Part shown: piece by piece, positions 43,712-52,592 of the stretch | How positions within the stretch are numbered: the first letter of the stretch is position 1 | Layout of the letters: the number at the start of each line of letters is the position of its first letter | DNA from: Haloterrigena alkaliphila | GTDB lineage: Archaea > Halobacteriota > Halobacteria > Halobacteriales > Natrialbaceae | DNA: 64,000 bases | Assembly (NCBI RefSeq): GCF_017352155.2 | Contig: NZ_CP071462.1 | Coordinates: 62,001 to 126,000, forward strand | Direction of reading: 5' to 3' | The notes under the pieces: model-generated | The model's input: only the letters and a program-made list of their open reading frames with translations | Told to the model about the DNA's origin: nothing | Database searches by the model: none | Program-made: the position numbers and the translations under genes

Positions 43712-45360
43712 AGAACCCGTACGCGACCGTTCTGGACATGCAACGCCAGGCCTGGGAGGCGACCGCCGACCTGGCCGACAAGAGCCGGGTGGCACCCGAT
43801 CGGACCGAGACCGTCGAGAACATCGAGGTCGGCCAGACGCCCAGCGAGGTCGTCTACGAGGAGAACAAGCTCGAACTCCTCCACTACGAGTCGCAGACGG
43901 AGGAGCAACACGACGTGCCGATCCTCATCGTCTACGCGCTGATCAACAAGCCCTACATCCTCGACCTCCAGCCGGACCGCTCGGTGGTCCGAACCTTGCT
44001 CGAGGCCGGCTTCGACGTCTACCTGATCGACTGGGGCGAACCCTCCAAACTGGACCGCTCGCTGTCGCTCGACGACTACGTCAACCGCTACATCGACAAC
44101 TGCGTCGACGTCGTCCGCGAGCGCTCCGGGCAGGACTCGATCAACGTTCTGGGCTACTGCATGGGCGGCACGAAGTCGGCCATGTACGCCTCGCTGTACC
44201 CCGAGAAGGTCAAGAACCTCGGCCTGATGGCCGCCGGGCTCTGCTTCGCCGGCGAGGGCGGCGTCCTCGAGCTCTGGGGCGGCGAGGAGTTCTACGACCC
44301 CGAGACGGTCACCGAGACCTTCGGCAACGTGCCCGCCGAGTTCTTGGACGTCGGCTTCGCGCTGATGGACCCCGTCGCGAACAACGTGACGAAGTACGTC
44401 CGCTTCTACGACAACATGGAGGACGAAGAGTTCGTCGAGAACTTCGCGCGGATGGAACGCTGGCTCGACGAGGGCATCGACGTCGCCGGCGAGGCCTACG
44501 AGGAGTTCATCGGCGACATCTACCAGGACAACAAGCTCTACAACAACGAGCTCTATCTGGGCGGCGAGCACGTCGACATCTCCAACATCGACATGCCCGT
44601 CCTCCAGATCGTCGCGGAGTACGACCACCTCATCCCGCCGGGAGCCTCCAAACCGTTCAACGAGGTCATCGGCTCGGACGACACCGAGGTCCTCGAGTTC
44701 GCGACGGGCCACATCGGCATGTCGGTCTCATCGCGCAGCCACGAGGAGCTCTGGCCGCAGGTCAGCGAGTGGTTCGAGGAGCGCTCGGACGGGGAAAGCG
44801 AGGCGCAACGCGCCTCGGATAGTCGGGCGGCGGAGCCGCGAGACACCGACGTCGATTCGGAGCCCGAAACGCCCGGAGCCGAAGACGCCGACGCCGCGCT
44901 GGCCGAAGACGTCGCCGGCGACGAGTCGGGCGCGGAGGACCTCGCCGACGGCGGCACGAGCATCGAGACCGGCGGGAGCAGTGTGGACGCCGAACCGACC
45001 GACCTCGACGTCGAGACGAGCGACCGCCACGGCGAGGACCGCTCCGACGAGGAGATCCTCGAGCGGGGCGAGGACGACGTGCAAGACGAGCCCGCCGAAC
45101 CGGGCGAGATGACCATCGACGAGGGGGTCGCCGAGGAAACTACCGACGAGGACGTCGACGCCGAGTCGGCGATCGCGTCCGAGACCGACGATCTGACCGA
45201 CCTGAACGGAGTCGGGCAGGCCTACGCGGACGATCTCTCGGAGGCCGGCATCGATACCTTCGCCCAACTCGCCGACGCGGACGCCGCGGAACTGGCCGCC
45301 GATACCGGCATCTCGCCCAGTCGCATCGAAGACTGGATCGAACAGGCCCGGAGCCGGTAG
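43708..45360 (+). CDS. phaC: class III PHA synthase PhaC with helix-hairpin-helix tail
   Basis: 550 residues. The first ~355 are the alpha/beta-hydrolase synthase: lipase-like box GYCMGG with nucleophile Cys 151, Asp 306 in EYDHLIPP and His 335 in TGHIGMS. It polymerises (R)-3-hydroxyacyl-CoA. Then an acidic, disordered linker (355-490) and a last ~55 residues that read as a helix-hairpin-helix pair ([52 protein letters not shown]). Haloarchaeal PhaC proteins have long tails, but I do not know this HhH end from published ones. Two hairpin repeats lie in the linker DNA. Confidence 0.93.
   Translation: MKNPYATVLDMQRQAWEATADLADKSRVAPDRTETVENIEVGQTPSEVVYEENKLELLHYESQTEEQHDVPILIVYALINKPYILDLQPDRSVVRTLLEAGFDVYLIDWGEPSKLDRSLSLDDYVNRYIDNCVDVVRERSGQDSINVLGYCMGGTKSAMYASLYPEKVKNLGLMAAGLCFAGEGGVLELWGGEEFYDPETVTETFGNVPAEFLDVGFALMDPVANNVTKYVRFYDNMEDEEFVENFARMERWLDEGIDVAGEAYEEFIGDIYQDNKLYNNELYLGGEHVDISNIDMPVLQIVAEYDHLIPPGASKPFNEVIGSDDTEVLEFATGHIGMSVSSRSHEELWPQVSEWFEERSDGESEAQRASDSRAAEPRDTDVDSEPETPGAEDADAALAEDVAGDESGAEDLADGGTSIETGGSSVDAEPTDLDVETSDRHGEDRSDEEILERGEDDVQDEPAEPGEMTIDEGVAEETTDEDVDAESAIASETDDLTDLNGVGQAYADDLSEAGIDTFAQLADADAAELAADTGISPSRIEDWIEQARSR
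44799..44839 (+). repeat. two hairpins inside phaC linker
   Basis: CGAGGCGC-AAC-GCGCCTCG (44799-44817, eight bp, three-base loop), spacer GATAG, then GCGGC-GGA-GCCGC (44827-44839). Size, loop and spacing are close to the array at 30143. They encode residues of the synthase linker ([16 protein letters not shown]). The frame is kept. Confidence 0.6.
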
Positions 45361-45514
45361 CTCCGCGATCCGAGGCCGCAGGCGGGGGAGACGACTTTCG
45401 ACTCGCCGTCTCGAGGCTCGCACCCGACCGGTCGGGCCGCAAACTGTTCTCTCAGCCGTATGTCCTGCCGACCAACAGGTCGTTATTTACCGCCGGAGGT
45501 CGAAGTGGCGAGTC

Positions 45515-46258
45515 ATGTCCATGGATGGGCGAACCTGCGTCATCACCGGCTCGGCACGCGGCATCGGTCGGGGAATCGCGGAGTACCTCGGCGAAGAGGG
45601 TGCGAACGTCGTGATCAACTACCGTTCCTCGAAAGGAGACGCTCAGGAGGCGGTCGATACCATCGAAACGGCCGGCGGCAGCGCCGTCGCCGCGCAAGCC
45701 GACGTCGCCGACCGAGCGGAAGTCGAACACATGCGAGAGGTCTGCCACGAGGCGTTCGGTCCGGCGGACGTCCTCGTGAACAACGCCGGCATCACCGCCG
45801 ACGAGCAGTTCACCGAGATGACCCGCGAGGAGTGGGACCGGGTCATGGACGTCAACCTCGGCGGGATGTTCAACTGCACCCAGGAGTTCTTCGACGACGT
45901 CTGGAACGCCGACGAGGGCCGACTGATCAACATCTCGAGCGTCGTCGGCAAGCAAGGCAACTTCGGCCAGGCCAACTACGCCGCCGCCAAGAGCGGCATG
46001 TTCGGCTTCACCCGGACCATCGCCCTCGAGCTCGCCAAGGGCGGCTCGACGGCGAACTGCGTGGCGCCCGGCTTCACGCGCACCGATATGGTCGAGAGCA
46101 TTCCAGATCGGGTCCTCGAGCGGATCGTCTCGGGCATCCCGCTCGAGCGTCTGGCTGAAGTCGAAGACATCGCGGCCGTGGTCCGCTTCCTCGCCAGCGA
46201 GGAGTCCTCGTACGTCACCGGCGAAGTGATCGACGTCAACGGCGGAATGGACCTCTAG
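45515..46258 (+). CDS. phaB: acetoacetyl-CoA reductase PhaB (SDR family)
   Basis: 247 residues. Short-chain dehydrogenase: VITGSARGIGRGIAEYLGEEGANVVINYRSS binds NADPH, NNAGITADEQF is the second motif, and S-YxxxK is present as ISSVVGKQGNFGQANYAAAKSGM. Reduces acetoacetyl-CoA to (R)-3-hydroxybutyryl-CoA for PhaC. TATA-like GTTATTTACC lies about 28 bases before the ATG, so it is separately promoted from phaRPEC. Confidence 0.9.
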   Translation: MSMDGRTCVITGSARGIGRGIAEYLGEEGANVVINYRSSKGDAQEAVDTIETAGGSAVAAQADVADRAEVEHMREVCHEAFGPADVLVNNAGITADEQFTEMTREEWDRVMDVNLGGMFNCTQEFFDDVWNADEGRLINISSVVGKQGNFGQANYAAAKSGMFGFTRTIALELAKGGSTANCVAPGFTRTDMVESIPDRVLERIVSGIPLERLAEVEDIAAVVRFLASEESSYVTGEVIDVNGGMDL

Positions 46259-46440
46259 TCGCCCTCGAGCCCGCCAGGTTCCCGTCCTTCGTGCGTGGCG
46301 CCCTCCGCCCCGCCGTTCGCTCGCGTTTTTTCGCGGTCCGCTCCGCGTTCGAGTCTGTCGTCCTGAAACCGTGACTCGTCGGTGAGTCGTCGACCCTGCA
46401 ATCGACGAAGACGGTCGAGACGGATTCGTACGTCCCGCCG

Positions 46441-46458
46441 GCTAAAAGCTGTTTTAGC
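46441..46458. terminator. hairpin between phaB and nitronate monooxygenase
   Basis: GCTAAAA-GCTG-TTTTAGC, seven-base arms and four-base loop, in the gap between the convergent phaB and 46530-47555 genes, with TATCATATATCC next to it. A two-way terminator is a fair reading. A small frame on the minus strand (46255-46464) has no protein look and is not called. Confidence 0.4.
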
Positions 46459-46529
46459 TATCATATATCCTCGCGAGGGCCGTCACCCCCGGTGATGTCG
46501 GGCGCGCCGCGCGGCGGGTTCCGGCAGGG

Positions 46530-47555
46530 TCACGAGCGGCGACCCGGGAGCCCGGTAATCACGTCTCGCGTCTCCGCGAGGAGGTCCTCGAGGACCGTTA
46601 CGGCCGGTCGAACGTCGTCGGTCAGCCCGACGCTCTGCCCGGCGTACAGCGCCATCGACTGGATATCGCCCTCGAGGTCGGGCGTCGCCAGCGCCACGTC
46701 GTAGCGTTCGATGGAGTCGCCGTCGCCGCTGTCGGTCCGCGCGACCACGTCGTCCTCGCCGGGCCGCTCGCCCGCTGGCGGCTCACCGGCCTCCCGCCAG
46801 CGCTCGAGCGTCTCGTTCTCGAGCACGCGGTGGGGCGTCTCGGGCCAGCCCTTGTCGTAGAGGGAGGTGTACGCAGTGTCCGTTTCGTCGCCCTCGCGGA
46901 GCCGTCGTCGATACTCGTCGTGGACGTTCGCTTCCTCGGTCGCCACGAATCGGGTGCCGAGCCACGCGCCGTCCGCACCGAGTGCGAGCGCCGCGGCGAT
47001 GCCGCGACCGTCCGCGATGCCGCCCGCCGCGACGATCGGGACCTCGTCGCCGACCGCGTCCGCGACCCGGGGAACGAGCGCCGTCGTCGCAACCTCGCTC
47101 TGGACGTGGCCGCCGGCCTCGAGGCCCTGCGTGACCACGACGTCGACGCCGGCGTCGACCGCTTCGCGCGCACCGGCGGCGCTGCCGACGGTTTGCATCG
47201 CCGTCGCGCTCGCCTCGTGGACGCGGTCGACGTAGGGGGCTGCGTCGCCGAACGAGAAGGAGACGATCGGTGCACCCGCCTCGAGGACGGCCTCGAGGTG
47301 CGCGTCGGTGTCGACGACCGTCGTCGCGTCGTCGAGGGCAAGGTTGACCGCGAACGGCGCGTCGGTTCGCTCGCGAGTCTCGCGGATCACCGCGCGGGTC
47401 TCCTCGCGGTCGCGCCACGTCACCGCGAGGTGGCCCAGTCCGCCGGCGTTCGAGACGGCCGCCGCGAGTTCGGGCGTCGTCGCGCTGCCGATCGGCGCCT
47501 GCACGATCGGGTAGTCGATCTCGAGGCGGTCACAGAGGGACGTCCGGAGCGCCAT
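46530..47555 (-). CDS. nitronate monooxygenase family
   Basis: 341 residues. FMN-binding TIM barrel: PIVQAPIGSATTPELAAAVSNAGGLGHLA at the N-terminus, VVVTQGLEAGGHV (catalytic His region), IPIVAAGGIADGRGIAAALALGADGAWLGTRFVAT (FMN phosphate). Related to FabK and 2-nitropropane dioxygenase. It oxidises nitronates or related compounds; a substrate in this organism is unknown. Confidence 0.88.
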   Translation of the reverse strand: MALRTSLCDRLEIDYPIVQAPIGSATTPELAAAVSNAGGLGHLAVTWRDREETRAVIRETRERTDAPFAVNLALDDATTVVDTDAHLEAVLEAGAPIVSFSFGDAAPYVDRVHEASATAMQTVGSAAGAREAVDAGVDVVVTQGLEAGGHVQSEVATTALVPRVADAVGDEVPIVAAGGIADGRGIAAALALGADGAWLGTRFVATEEANVHDEYRRRLREGDETDTAYTSLYDKGWPETPHRVLENETLERWREAGEPPAGERPGEDDVVARTDSGDGDSIERYDVALATPDLEGDIQSMALYAGQSVGLTDDVRPAVTVLEDLLAETRDVITGLPGRRS

Positions 47556-47585
47556 CTATGCGCGCCGATTCTCGTCACCGCTATT

Positions 47586-48128
47586 TCACTTCCGGTGTTT
47601 CTCCTTCGCCACGACCCGCACGTTCTCGATACCCGTCTCGGGGTACTGGCCGTCGTCGTCCTTCTCGACGGCCTTCACCATGTCCCAGACGACGTTGAGG
47701 CCGGTCGTGACGCCCTCGAGGGCCTCCATCTCGCAGCCCGTCTTGCCGGTCGTCTCGACGGCCACCTCGCACTCGACGCGGTCCTCGCGCAGGTCGAACG
47801 CCGTGTCGACGTTGGTAATCGGGATCTGGTGGCACATCGGGATCGTTTCCCAGGTGTGTTTGACCGCCTGGATCGCACCGACGCGGGCGGTGGCGAGGAC
47901 GTCGCCCTTGCCGATTTCGTCGTCCCCGATGGCCTCGATCGTCGAGGGCTGCAGGCGAATCTCGCCGGCGGCGACCGCGCGGCGCTCGCTGTCGGGTTTG
48001 TCCCCGACGTCGACCATCTGGACGTCGCCTGCGTCGGTGGTGTGGGTGAGATCCGCGGAGTCGGTCTCGGCGGCGTCGGCTCTCGGATCGGGATTCGAGC
48101 CTTCTGCCGGCGTCGGATCGTCAGACAT
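47586..48128 (-). CDS. moaC: cyclic pyranopterin monophosphate synthase MoaC
   Basis: 180 residues. MVDVGDKPDSERRAVAAGEIRL, then MCHQIPITNVDTAFDL, VECEVAVETTGKTGCEMEALEGVTTGLNVVWDMVKA are the MoaC signatures including the catalytic MCHQI segment. Second step of molybdenum cofactor synthesis. N-terminal 30 residues are a haloarchaeal acidic tail. Its start overlaps nnrD by eight bases. Confidence 0.94.
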   Translation of the reverse strand: MSDDPTPAEGSNPDPRADAAETDSADLTHTTDAGDVQMVDVGDKPDSERRAVAAGEIRLQPSTIEAIGDDEIGKGDVLATARVGAIQAVKHTWETIPMCHQIPITNVDTAFDLREDRVECEVAVETTGKTGCEMEALEGVTTGLNVVWDMVKAVEKDDDGQYPETGIENVRVVAKEKHRK

Positions 48129-49554
48129 CGGAATCACCGCCATCCCACAGGACCGCGGGAATCTCCGCGAGCATGTCCGACGCGAGGAAGCCGTACGCCT
48201 GACTCTCCGCGAGGCGTTCGCCCGCGAGGCCGTTGACGTGGGCTCCTGCCGCGGCGGCATCGAGCGGGTCGGCGTGTTCCAGCAGCGCCGCGACGATCCC
48301 GGCGAGCGTGTCGCCGGTGCCGCCGACTTTCATCCCCACGGTTCCCGAGCGACTGATCCGCGTTCGCTCGCCGTCCGTGATCACGTCGTTCGCCCCCTTC
48401 GCGAGCACGACGTGGCCCAGTTCGGCCGCGAAGGACTCGATCTCGTCCGCCGCGGCGGCCAGATCGTCGGTGTCCGGCCCGCCCATCCGCGCGAGTTCGC
48501 CGCGGTTGGGCGTACAGACCAGCGTCGCGTCGGTCTCGACGTCGGGGACGACCGCGAGGGCGTCCGCGTCGACGACCGCCCGCCCGGTGTAGGACTCGAG
48601 GAACCGGCGGGTCGCCTCGAGCGTCTCGTCGGCGGTGCCGAGGCCGGGACCGATGACGACGACGCTGTCGTAGTTCTCGACGGTCTCGAGCAGGTCGTCG
48701 GCCACCTCGGGGGTGAGCACGTCCTCCTCGTAGGGCTGGACGATCAGGTCCTCGCTGTAGCCCTGGATCTCGCCCGCGACGGATTCGGGCGCGGCGACGA
48801 AGGCGAGTTCCGCGCTGGCCCGCAGCGCGGCCTGTGCGGCAAGCGCGGGCGCCCCGGTGTAGGGACCACCGCCGATGACGTTCGGTCGTCCCTCCCGACC
48901 GTCGGGTCGCGCGAGTTCGATATCGCCGGGGCCGACGTACCGCTCCGCGGCGGCCGGGATGCCGATGTCCGCGACGGTGACTTCCGCGTCGAGGTCCTGG
49001 AGTCCCGGTTTCGCGTCGTGGAAGGTGACGACGCGGTCGGCCTCGACGCAGTTAGCGGCGTGGTCGCCCCCATCGGCGTCGAACCCCGAGGGGACGTCGA
49101 CCGCGACGACGGTCGCATCGGCCGCGTTGATCGCTTCGGCTGCGGTCGCCGCCGGTTCACGGAGGTCGCCGCTGATCCCGGTTCCCAGCATCGCGTCGAC
49201 GATCACGTCCGCGCCGGGGAGGTCGAACCCGCTCGAGTCTTTGACCTCTCGCGTGTCGTATGCCGCTTGCTGGAGCGCGTCCCAGTTCTCCCGAGCGATG
49301 TCGGTTCCGATGTTCTCGGAGCGACCCAGCAGGAGCGTGGTGACGTCGTACGCATCGAGGAAGCGGGCCGCGACGAACGCGTCGCCGCCGTTGTTTCCCC
49401 GACCGGCGACGATAGCGACGCTAGCACCCGGCTCCGCGGCGTCTCGGACCGCGCGGGCGACGGCGTGTCCGCTCGACTCCATCAACTGCTTTCGCGGGAC
49501 GCCCAGCGCCGCGGCGTTCTCGTCGACGGCGCCCATCCGCTCGCCTGTGATCAT
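48121..49554 (-). CDS. nnrD: NAD(P)HX epimerase/dehydratase (NnrE-NnrD fusion)
   Basis: 477 residues. N-terminal epimerase: IVAGRGNNGGDAFVAARFLD, VIVDAMLGTGISGDLREP, AVDVPSGFDADGG. C-terminal ADP-dependent dehydratase: VVVIGPGLGTADETLE, VVDADALAVV, LVCTPNRGELARM and the nucleotide loop GTVGMKVGGTGDTLAGIVAALL. Repairs hydrated NAD(P)H. Start ATG 49554. It overlaps moaC, so the two are one transcription unit. Confidence 0.93.
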   Translation of the reverse strand: MITGERMGAVDENAAALGVPRKQLMESSGHAVARAVRDAAEPGASVAIVAGRGNNGGDAFVAARFLDAYDVTTLLLGRSENIGTDIARENWDALQQAAYDTREVKDSSGFDLPGADVIVDAMLGTGISGDLREPAATAAEAINAADATVVAVDVPSGFDADGGDHAANCVEADRVVTFHDAKPGLQDLDAEVTVADIGIPAAAERYVGPGDIELARPDGREGRPNVIGGGPYTGAPALAAQAALRASAELAFVAAPESVAGEIQGYSEDLIVQPYEEDVLTPEVADDLLETVENYDSVVVIGPGLGTADETLEATRRFLESYTGRAVVDADALAVVPDVETDATLVCTPNRGELARMGGPDTDDLAAAADEIESFAAELGHVVLAKGANDVITDGERTRISRSGTVGMKVGGTGDTLAGIVAALLEHADPLDAAAAGAHVNGLAGERLAESQAYGFLASDMLAEIPAVLWDGGDSDV

Positions 49555-49658
49555 GTGCGGGGGTTCGACGGGCCGTCCGTTCAACGTTGCGGACCCGCGG
49601 CAACGGCCGGAACATGGTTAGGCAGTAGGGCCATACCCCTCGAGCCCCAAACGCCGAC

Positions 49659-50156
49659 GTGAACGTCTTCTGGCTCGACGAGGACCCGCGGCTGGCCGCG
49701 CGCTATCACTGCGATCAGCACGTCAACAAGCTGCTGCTCGAGGCCGCGCAGGTTCTGTGTACCGCGGCCCGGGAGAACGGCTACGAGGCCGACTTCCTCT
49801 ACCAGTCGACCCACGTCGAGCACCCCGTCACGCAGTGGGCCGCCGAGTCCCGCGCGAACTGGCTGCGGCTCCGGGAGCACGCCGAGGCGCTCAACGCCGA
49901 GTTCGTCGAGCGCTACGACAAGGACGACGACCACGCCTCCTGGCGGGTGATCGAGCGGATCGACGTCAGCGCGATCGAGTTCCCCGCCGACGAGCCGACG
50001 CCCCGTCCCCAGACGATGCCCGACGAGTATCAGCGCCCGGGCGACCCCGTCGCCGCCTACCGCGCCTACTACGCCGGGGAGAAGGCCGCGTGGGCCGAGT
50101 GGAAGTACACCGAGGAGCCGCCGTGGCTCGAGGCGGCGCTGATCGATTCCGCGTGA
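49659..50156 (+). CDS. conserved protein of unknown function
   Basis: 165 residues. MNVFWLDEDPRLAARYHCDQHVNKLLLEAAQVLCTA, HVEHPVTQWAAESRANWLRLREHAEALN and PDEYQRPGDPVAAYRAYYAGEKAAWAEWKY form a full one-domain pattern that I remember from bacterial and phage proteins without an assigned function. A His-Cys and D-H-KH cluster at 16-24 could be an active site. Starts GTG 49659, after the nnrD gene, divergent. Confidence 0.7.
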   Translation: MNVFWLDEDPRLAARYHCDQHVNKLLLEAAQVLCTAARENGYEADFLYQSTHVEHPVTQWAAESRANWLRLREHAEALNAEFVERYDKDDDHASWRVIERIDVSAIEFPADEPTPRPQTMPDEYQRPGDPVAAYRAYYAGEKAAWAEWKYTEEPPWLEAALIDSA

Positions 50157-50255
50157 CCGATCCTGTTCGGATCGCGCTGTAACCCTCGCCCCGCACGGAA
50201 TACTTGCTGTCCGTTACGGTACACTTATCCGGCAGTCTGGTGTCATTTTCTTACT

Positions 50256-50528
50256 ATGTTCCCGGCATTCGCCGCCCGCGATTCGATCGTTTCGGACGAC
50301 GCGAACCCCTTTACGCGGGCCTACAGGGACGTCGTTATCTACGACGACCCGGTCGACGACGACCCGCTCTACGAGGGTCCGATCGTCGTCCGCGCCAACG
50401 GCTGGATCGAACTCGAGGGGAACCGGCTGCTCTCGCCCCACGCCGTCCACCACATCGATATCTACGACGACGAGTTCACCGGGACCGGTTCCGAACGCGA
50501 CGACTCGAGAGTCGGTCGATCCGACTGA
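50256..50528 (+). CDS. small hypothetical protein
   Basis: 90 residues. A beta-rich middle (DDPLYEGPIVVRANGWIELEGNRLLSPHAVHHIDIY) with a poorly ordered acidic end. CTTATCC about 28 bases before the ATG supports a leaderless gene. No family recognised. Confidence 0.6.
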   Translation: MFPAFAARDSIVSDDANPFTRAYRDVVIYDDPVDDDPLYEGPIVVRANGWIELEGNRLLSPHAVHHIDIYDDEFTGTGSERDDSRVGRSD

Positions 50529-50552
50529 GTCGACGGGCGACCGCGTCCCGGT

Positions 50553-50831
50553 TCAGTGCCGAATTTCGAAGCCGTCCTCGCCCTGGGGTTCCTCGAACTC
50601 GGCCTCGACGTCCTCGACGTCGGCAGCGGGGCTGCCCGTGTGACACCACTCGATCATTCCCTCGACGGCGTCCTCGGGGCCTTCGAAGATCGCCTCGACG
50701 CGACCGTCCTCGAGGTTCTTTACCCAGCCGCCGACGCCCCGCTCGCGGGCCGTGTCGCGGGTGGTCGCGCGGTAGTAGACGCCCTGTACCGTGCCGGAGA
50801 CGAAGACGTGTGCGCGGGTTCGCCCTGCCAT
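50553..50831 (-). CDS. acyP: acylphosphatase
   Basis: 92 residues, the normal size. VFVSGTVQGVYYRATTRDTARERGVGGWVKNLEDGRVEAIFEGP contains the catalytic Arg (YYRA) and Asn (KNLEDG); hydrolyses acyl phosphates. Start ATG 50831 gives the conserved RTRAHVFVSG. Confidence 0.93.
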   Translation of the reverse strand: MAGRTRAHVFVSGTVQGVYYRATTRDTARERGVGGWVKNLEDGRVEAIFEGPEDAVEGMIEWCHTGSPAADVEDVEAEFEEPQGEDGFEIRH

Positions 50832-50904
50832 ACGCGACGACTCGACCGCGAGCGTCAAAAATCCGGCTCTACAGGGACGAGCGATAGCCGACTAACCATC
50901 CGCC

Positions 50905-51030
50905 GTGGCGCGCGCTATCGAGCGCCCGAGTGATAACGAGGGCGGGCGATGACACTGCGCGAGGGATGAGCGACCGCAGGGAGCGAATCGGTTGGGGAGG
51001 GTGTGGCGTCCCTAGTTGCCACGATGAGGA
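50905..51030 (+). repeat. intergenic repeat, copy 3 (R3)
   Basis: GTGGCGCGCGCT at 50905, core GCGCGAGGGATGAGCGA, then CGAATCGGTTGGGGAGGG, ending GTTGCCACGATGAGG near 51030. About 126 bp, slightly shorter than copies 1 and 2 between the core and the end. It fills the gap between acyP and the MBL gene (50832-51168). Confidence 0.75.
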
Positions 51031-51168
51031 GTGTGCACGGCTCGAGTCCTATCGCTATCCCCCGTGCCCGAACTGGCATCGAAGTCGAGCAGTGACAGTC
51101 CAGCCACAGCTGCATATCGAGAAGCGACAACGGAAGGTGCCTCGAGCCCCTACACCACCGCGATCGCA

Positions 51169-52269
51169 GTGACCGTTCGCCACCGAGATGGCATCCACTT
51201 CGAACGCGAGGCCGACCCCGAACCCAGCGTCGTCGCCGACGCGCGCAGCGCCGTCGGGGCGATCAACGTCGTGAGCCACGCCCACGCCGATCACACCTTC
51301 CGGTCAGCGCCCGAAACCGTCGTCTGCTCGGCCGAAACAGCGGCCATCGCCGAGGCCCGCACCGGGCGCGGCTTCGAGTTCGTCGAGTCCGCGCCGGGTG
51401 TCGACCTCGTCCCCGCCGGCCACGTCGTCGGCTCCCGCGCGGCGCTGTTCGACCTCGAGGACGGCGCCAGCGGCGACGTCCGCCGCTACTGCTACACGGG
51501 CGACTTCTCGACCCGGGAGCGGTGCTACCTCGAGGGGTTCGACCCCGACGCGGTCGACGCGGACGTCCTCGTGATGGAGACGACCTACGGGCTCCCGAAA
51601 TATCGATTCCCGTCGCAGGACGCGCTCGAGGCCGAGATCGGCGACTGGATCCGCGACAACGCCGACCGGCCGCTGTTCTGCTTCGGCTACTCGCTGGGCC
51701 GGGCCCAGAAACTCCAGTGGATCGCCCGCGAGGCGACCGGTGGCAGTGGCGGCGCGGATGCCAGTGACGATTACGGCGACGGTGCCGGTGCCGATAACGA
51801 TGACGGCAACGGCAGCAGCGACTGCGCCCGCGAGATCCTCGTCTCGGACTCGATCCACGACGTCAACGAGGCCATCGAGACCGCGACGGACGGCGACCTC
51901 GCGTTCTCCGGCCGACCGTACGACTCCCTGCGCGACCTCACCGACGAAATCGTGATCCTCCCGTCGAATCAGGCTCGGGCGGACTGGGTCGAGACCGCGG
52001 TCGAGCGCGAGGGCGCCCTGAAGGCCGGCTTCTCGGGGTGGGCCGTCGACGACTCGTTCCTGTATCGGGGCAATTACGACGTCACGTTCCCCCTTACCGA
52101 TCACTGCGACTTCGACGAACTGCTCGAGACGGTCCGGGCGATCGATCCCGACGTCGTCTACACCCACCACGGCTTCGACGAGGCGTTCGCCGATCGTCTC
52201 GAGACCGAGTACGGCTACCGAGCGCGGCCGCTGAAGCGAGAGCAGACGACGCTCGAGGAGTTCTGCTGA
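51169..52269 (+). CDS. MBL-fold exonuclease-like protein
   Basis: 366 residues. Metallo-beta-lactamase nuclease: INVVSHAHADHTF (HxHxDH, two-metal site), GDFSTRERCYLEGF, VLVMETTYG, then SFGYS-like CFGYSLGRAQKLQWIA and C-terminal YTHHGF. Nearest to mRNA 3'-end-processing and DNA-ligase-associated exonuclease families. Residues ~190-218 are a Gly/Asp/Asn-rich low-complexity insertion. Start GTG 51169 is the best guess; no TATA box is obvious and the frame is open upstream into repeat R3. Confidence 0.82.
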   Translation: MTVRHRDGIHFEREADPEPSVVADARSAVGAINVVSHAHADHTFRSAPETVVCSAETAAIAEARTGRGFEFVESAPGVDLVPAGHVVGSRAALFDLEDGASGDVRRYCYTGDFSTRERCYLEGFDPDAVDADVLVMETTYGLPKYRFPSQDALEAEIGDWIRDNADRPLFCFGYSLGRAQKLQWIAREATGGSGGADASDDYGDGAGADNDDGNGSSDCAREILVSDSIHDVNEAIETATDGDLAFSGRPYDSLRDLTDEIVILPSNQARADWVETAVEREGALKAGFSGWAVDDSFLYRGNYDVTFPLTDHCDFDELLETVRAIDPDVVYTHHGFDEAFADRLETEYGYRARPLKREQTTLEEFC

Positions 52270-52295
52270 CCGCTGAAGAAGACACAAACACAAGT

Positions 52296-52547
52296 ATGGG
52301 CATCATCGACCGCTTCGAAGACGAGTACCTCGACGTCTCGAGTAGCCGCGCGACGCTCCGGGAGTTACTCGAGTTGTTCGTCGGGGCGGTGCTGTTCGTC
52401 GTCGGCGCGAGCGCGCTCTCGTACTACCTGCTCGGCCCCGGAATCGCCCGCTACGTCGCCGGATTGCTGACGATCATATTCGCGATCACGTTCGTCTCGC
52501 AGGCCTACTGGGCCCTCACCGGCCGCGAGGATTACGAGGAGACGTAG
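52296..52547 (+). CDS. small membrane protein
   Basis: 83 residues. Two membrane helices (about 27-46 and 52-73), with a charged N-terminus (MGIIDRFEDEYLDVSSSRATLRELLEL). It lies 26 bases behind the MBL gene. No family recognised. Confidence 0.7.
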   Translation: MGIIDRFEDEYLDVSSSRATLRELLELFVGAVLFVVGASALSYYLLGPGIARYVAGLLTIIFAITFVSQAYWALTGREDYEET

Positions 52548-52592
52548 GACTCCCCGCGTAAGACGTCGAGTTACTCCCCAGTCCGCAGGTGG

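Noticed and set aside
46255-46464. 69-codon minus-strand frame between phaB and nitronate monooxygenase
   Set aside because: Arg-rich, unlike acidic haloarchaeal proteins, and without a promoter; the hairpin nearby is a better explanation.
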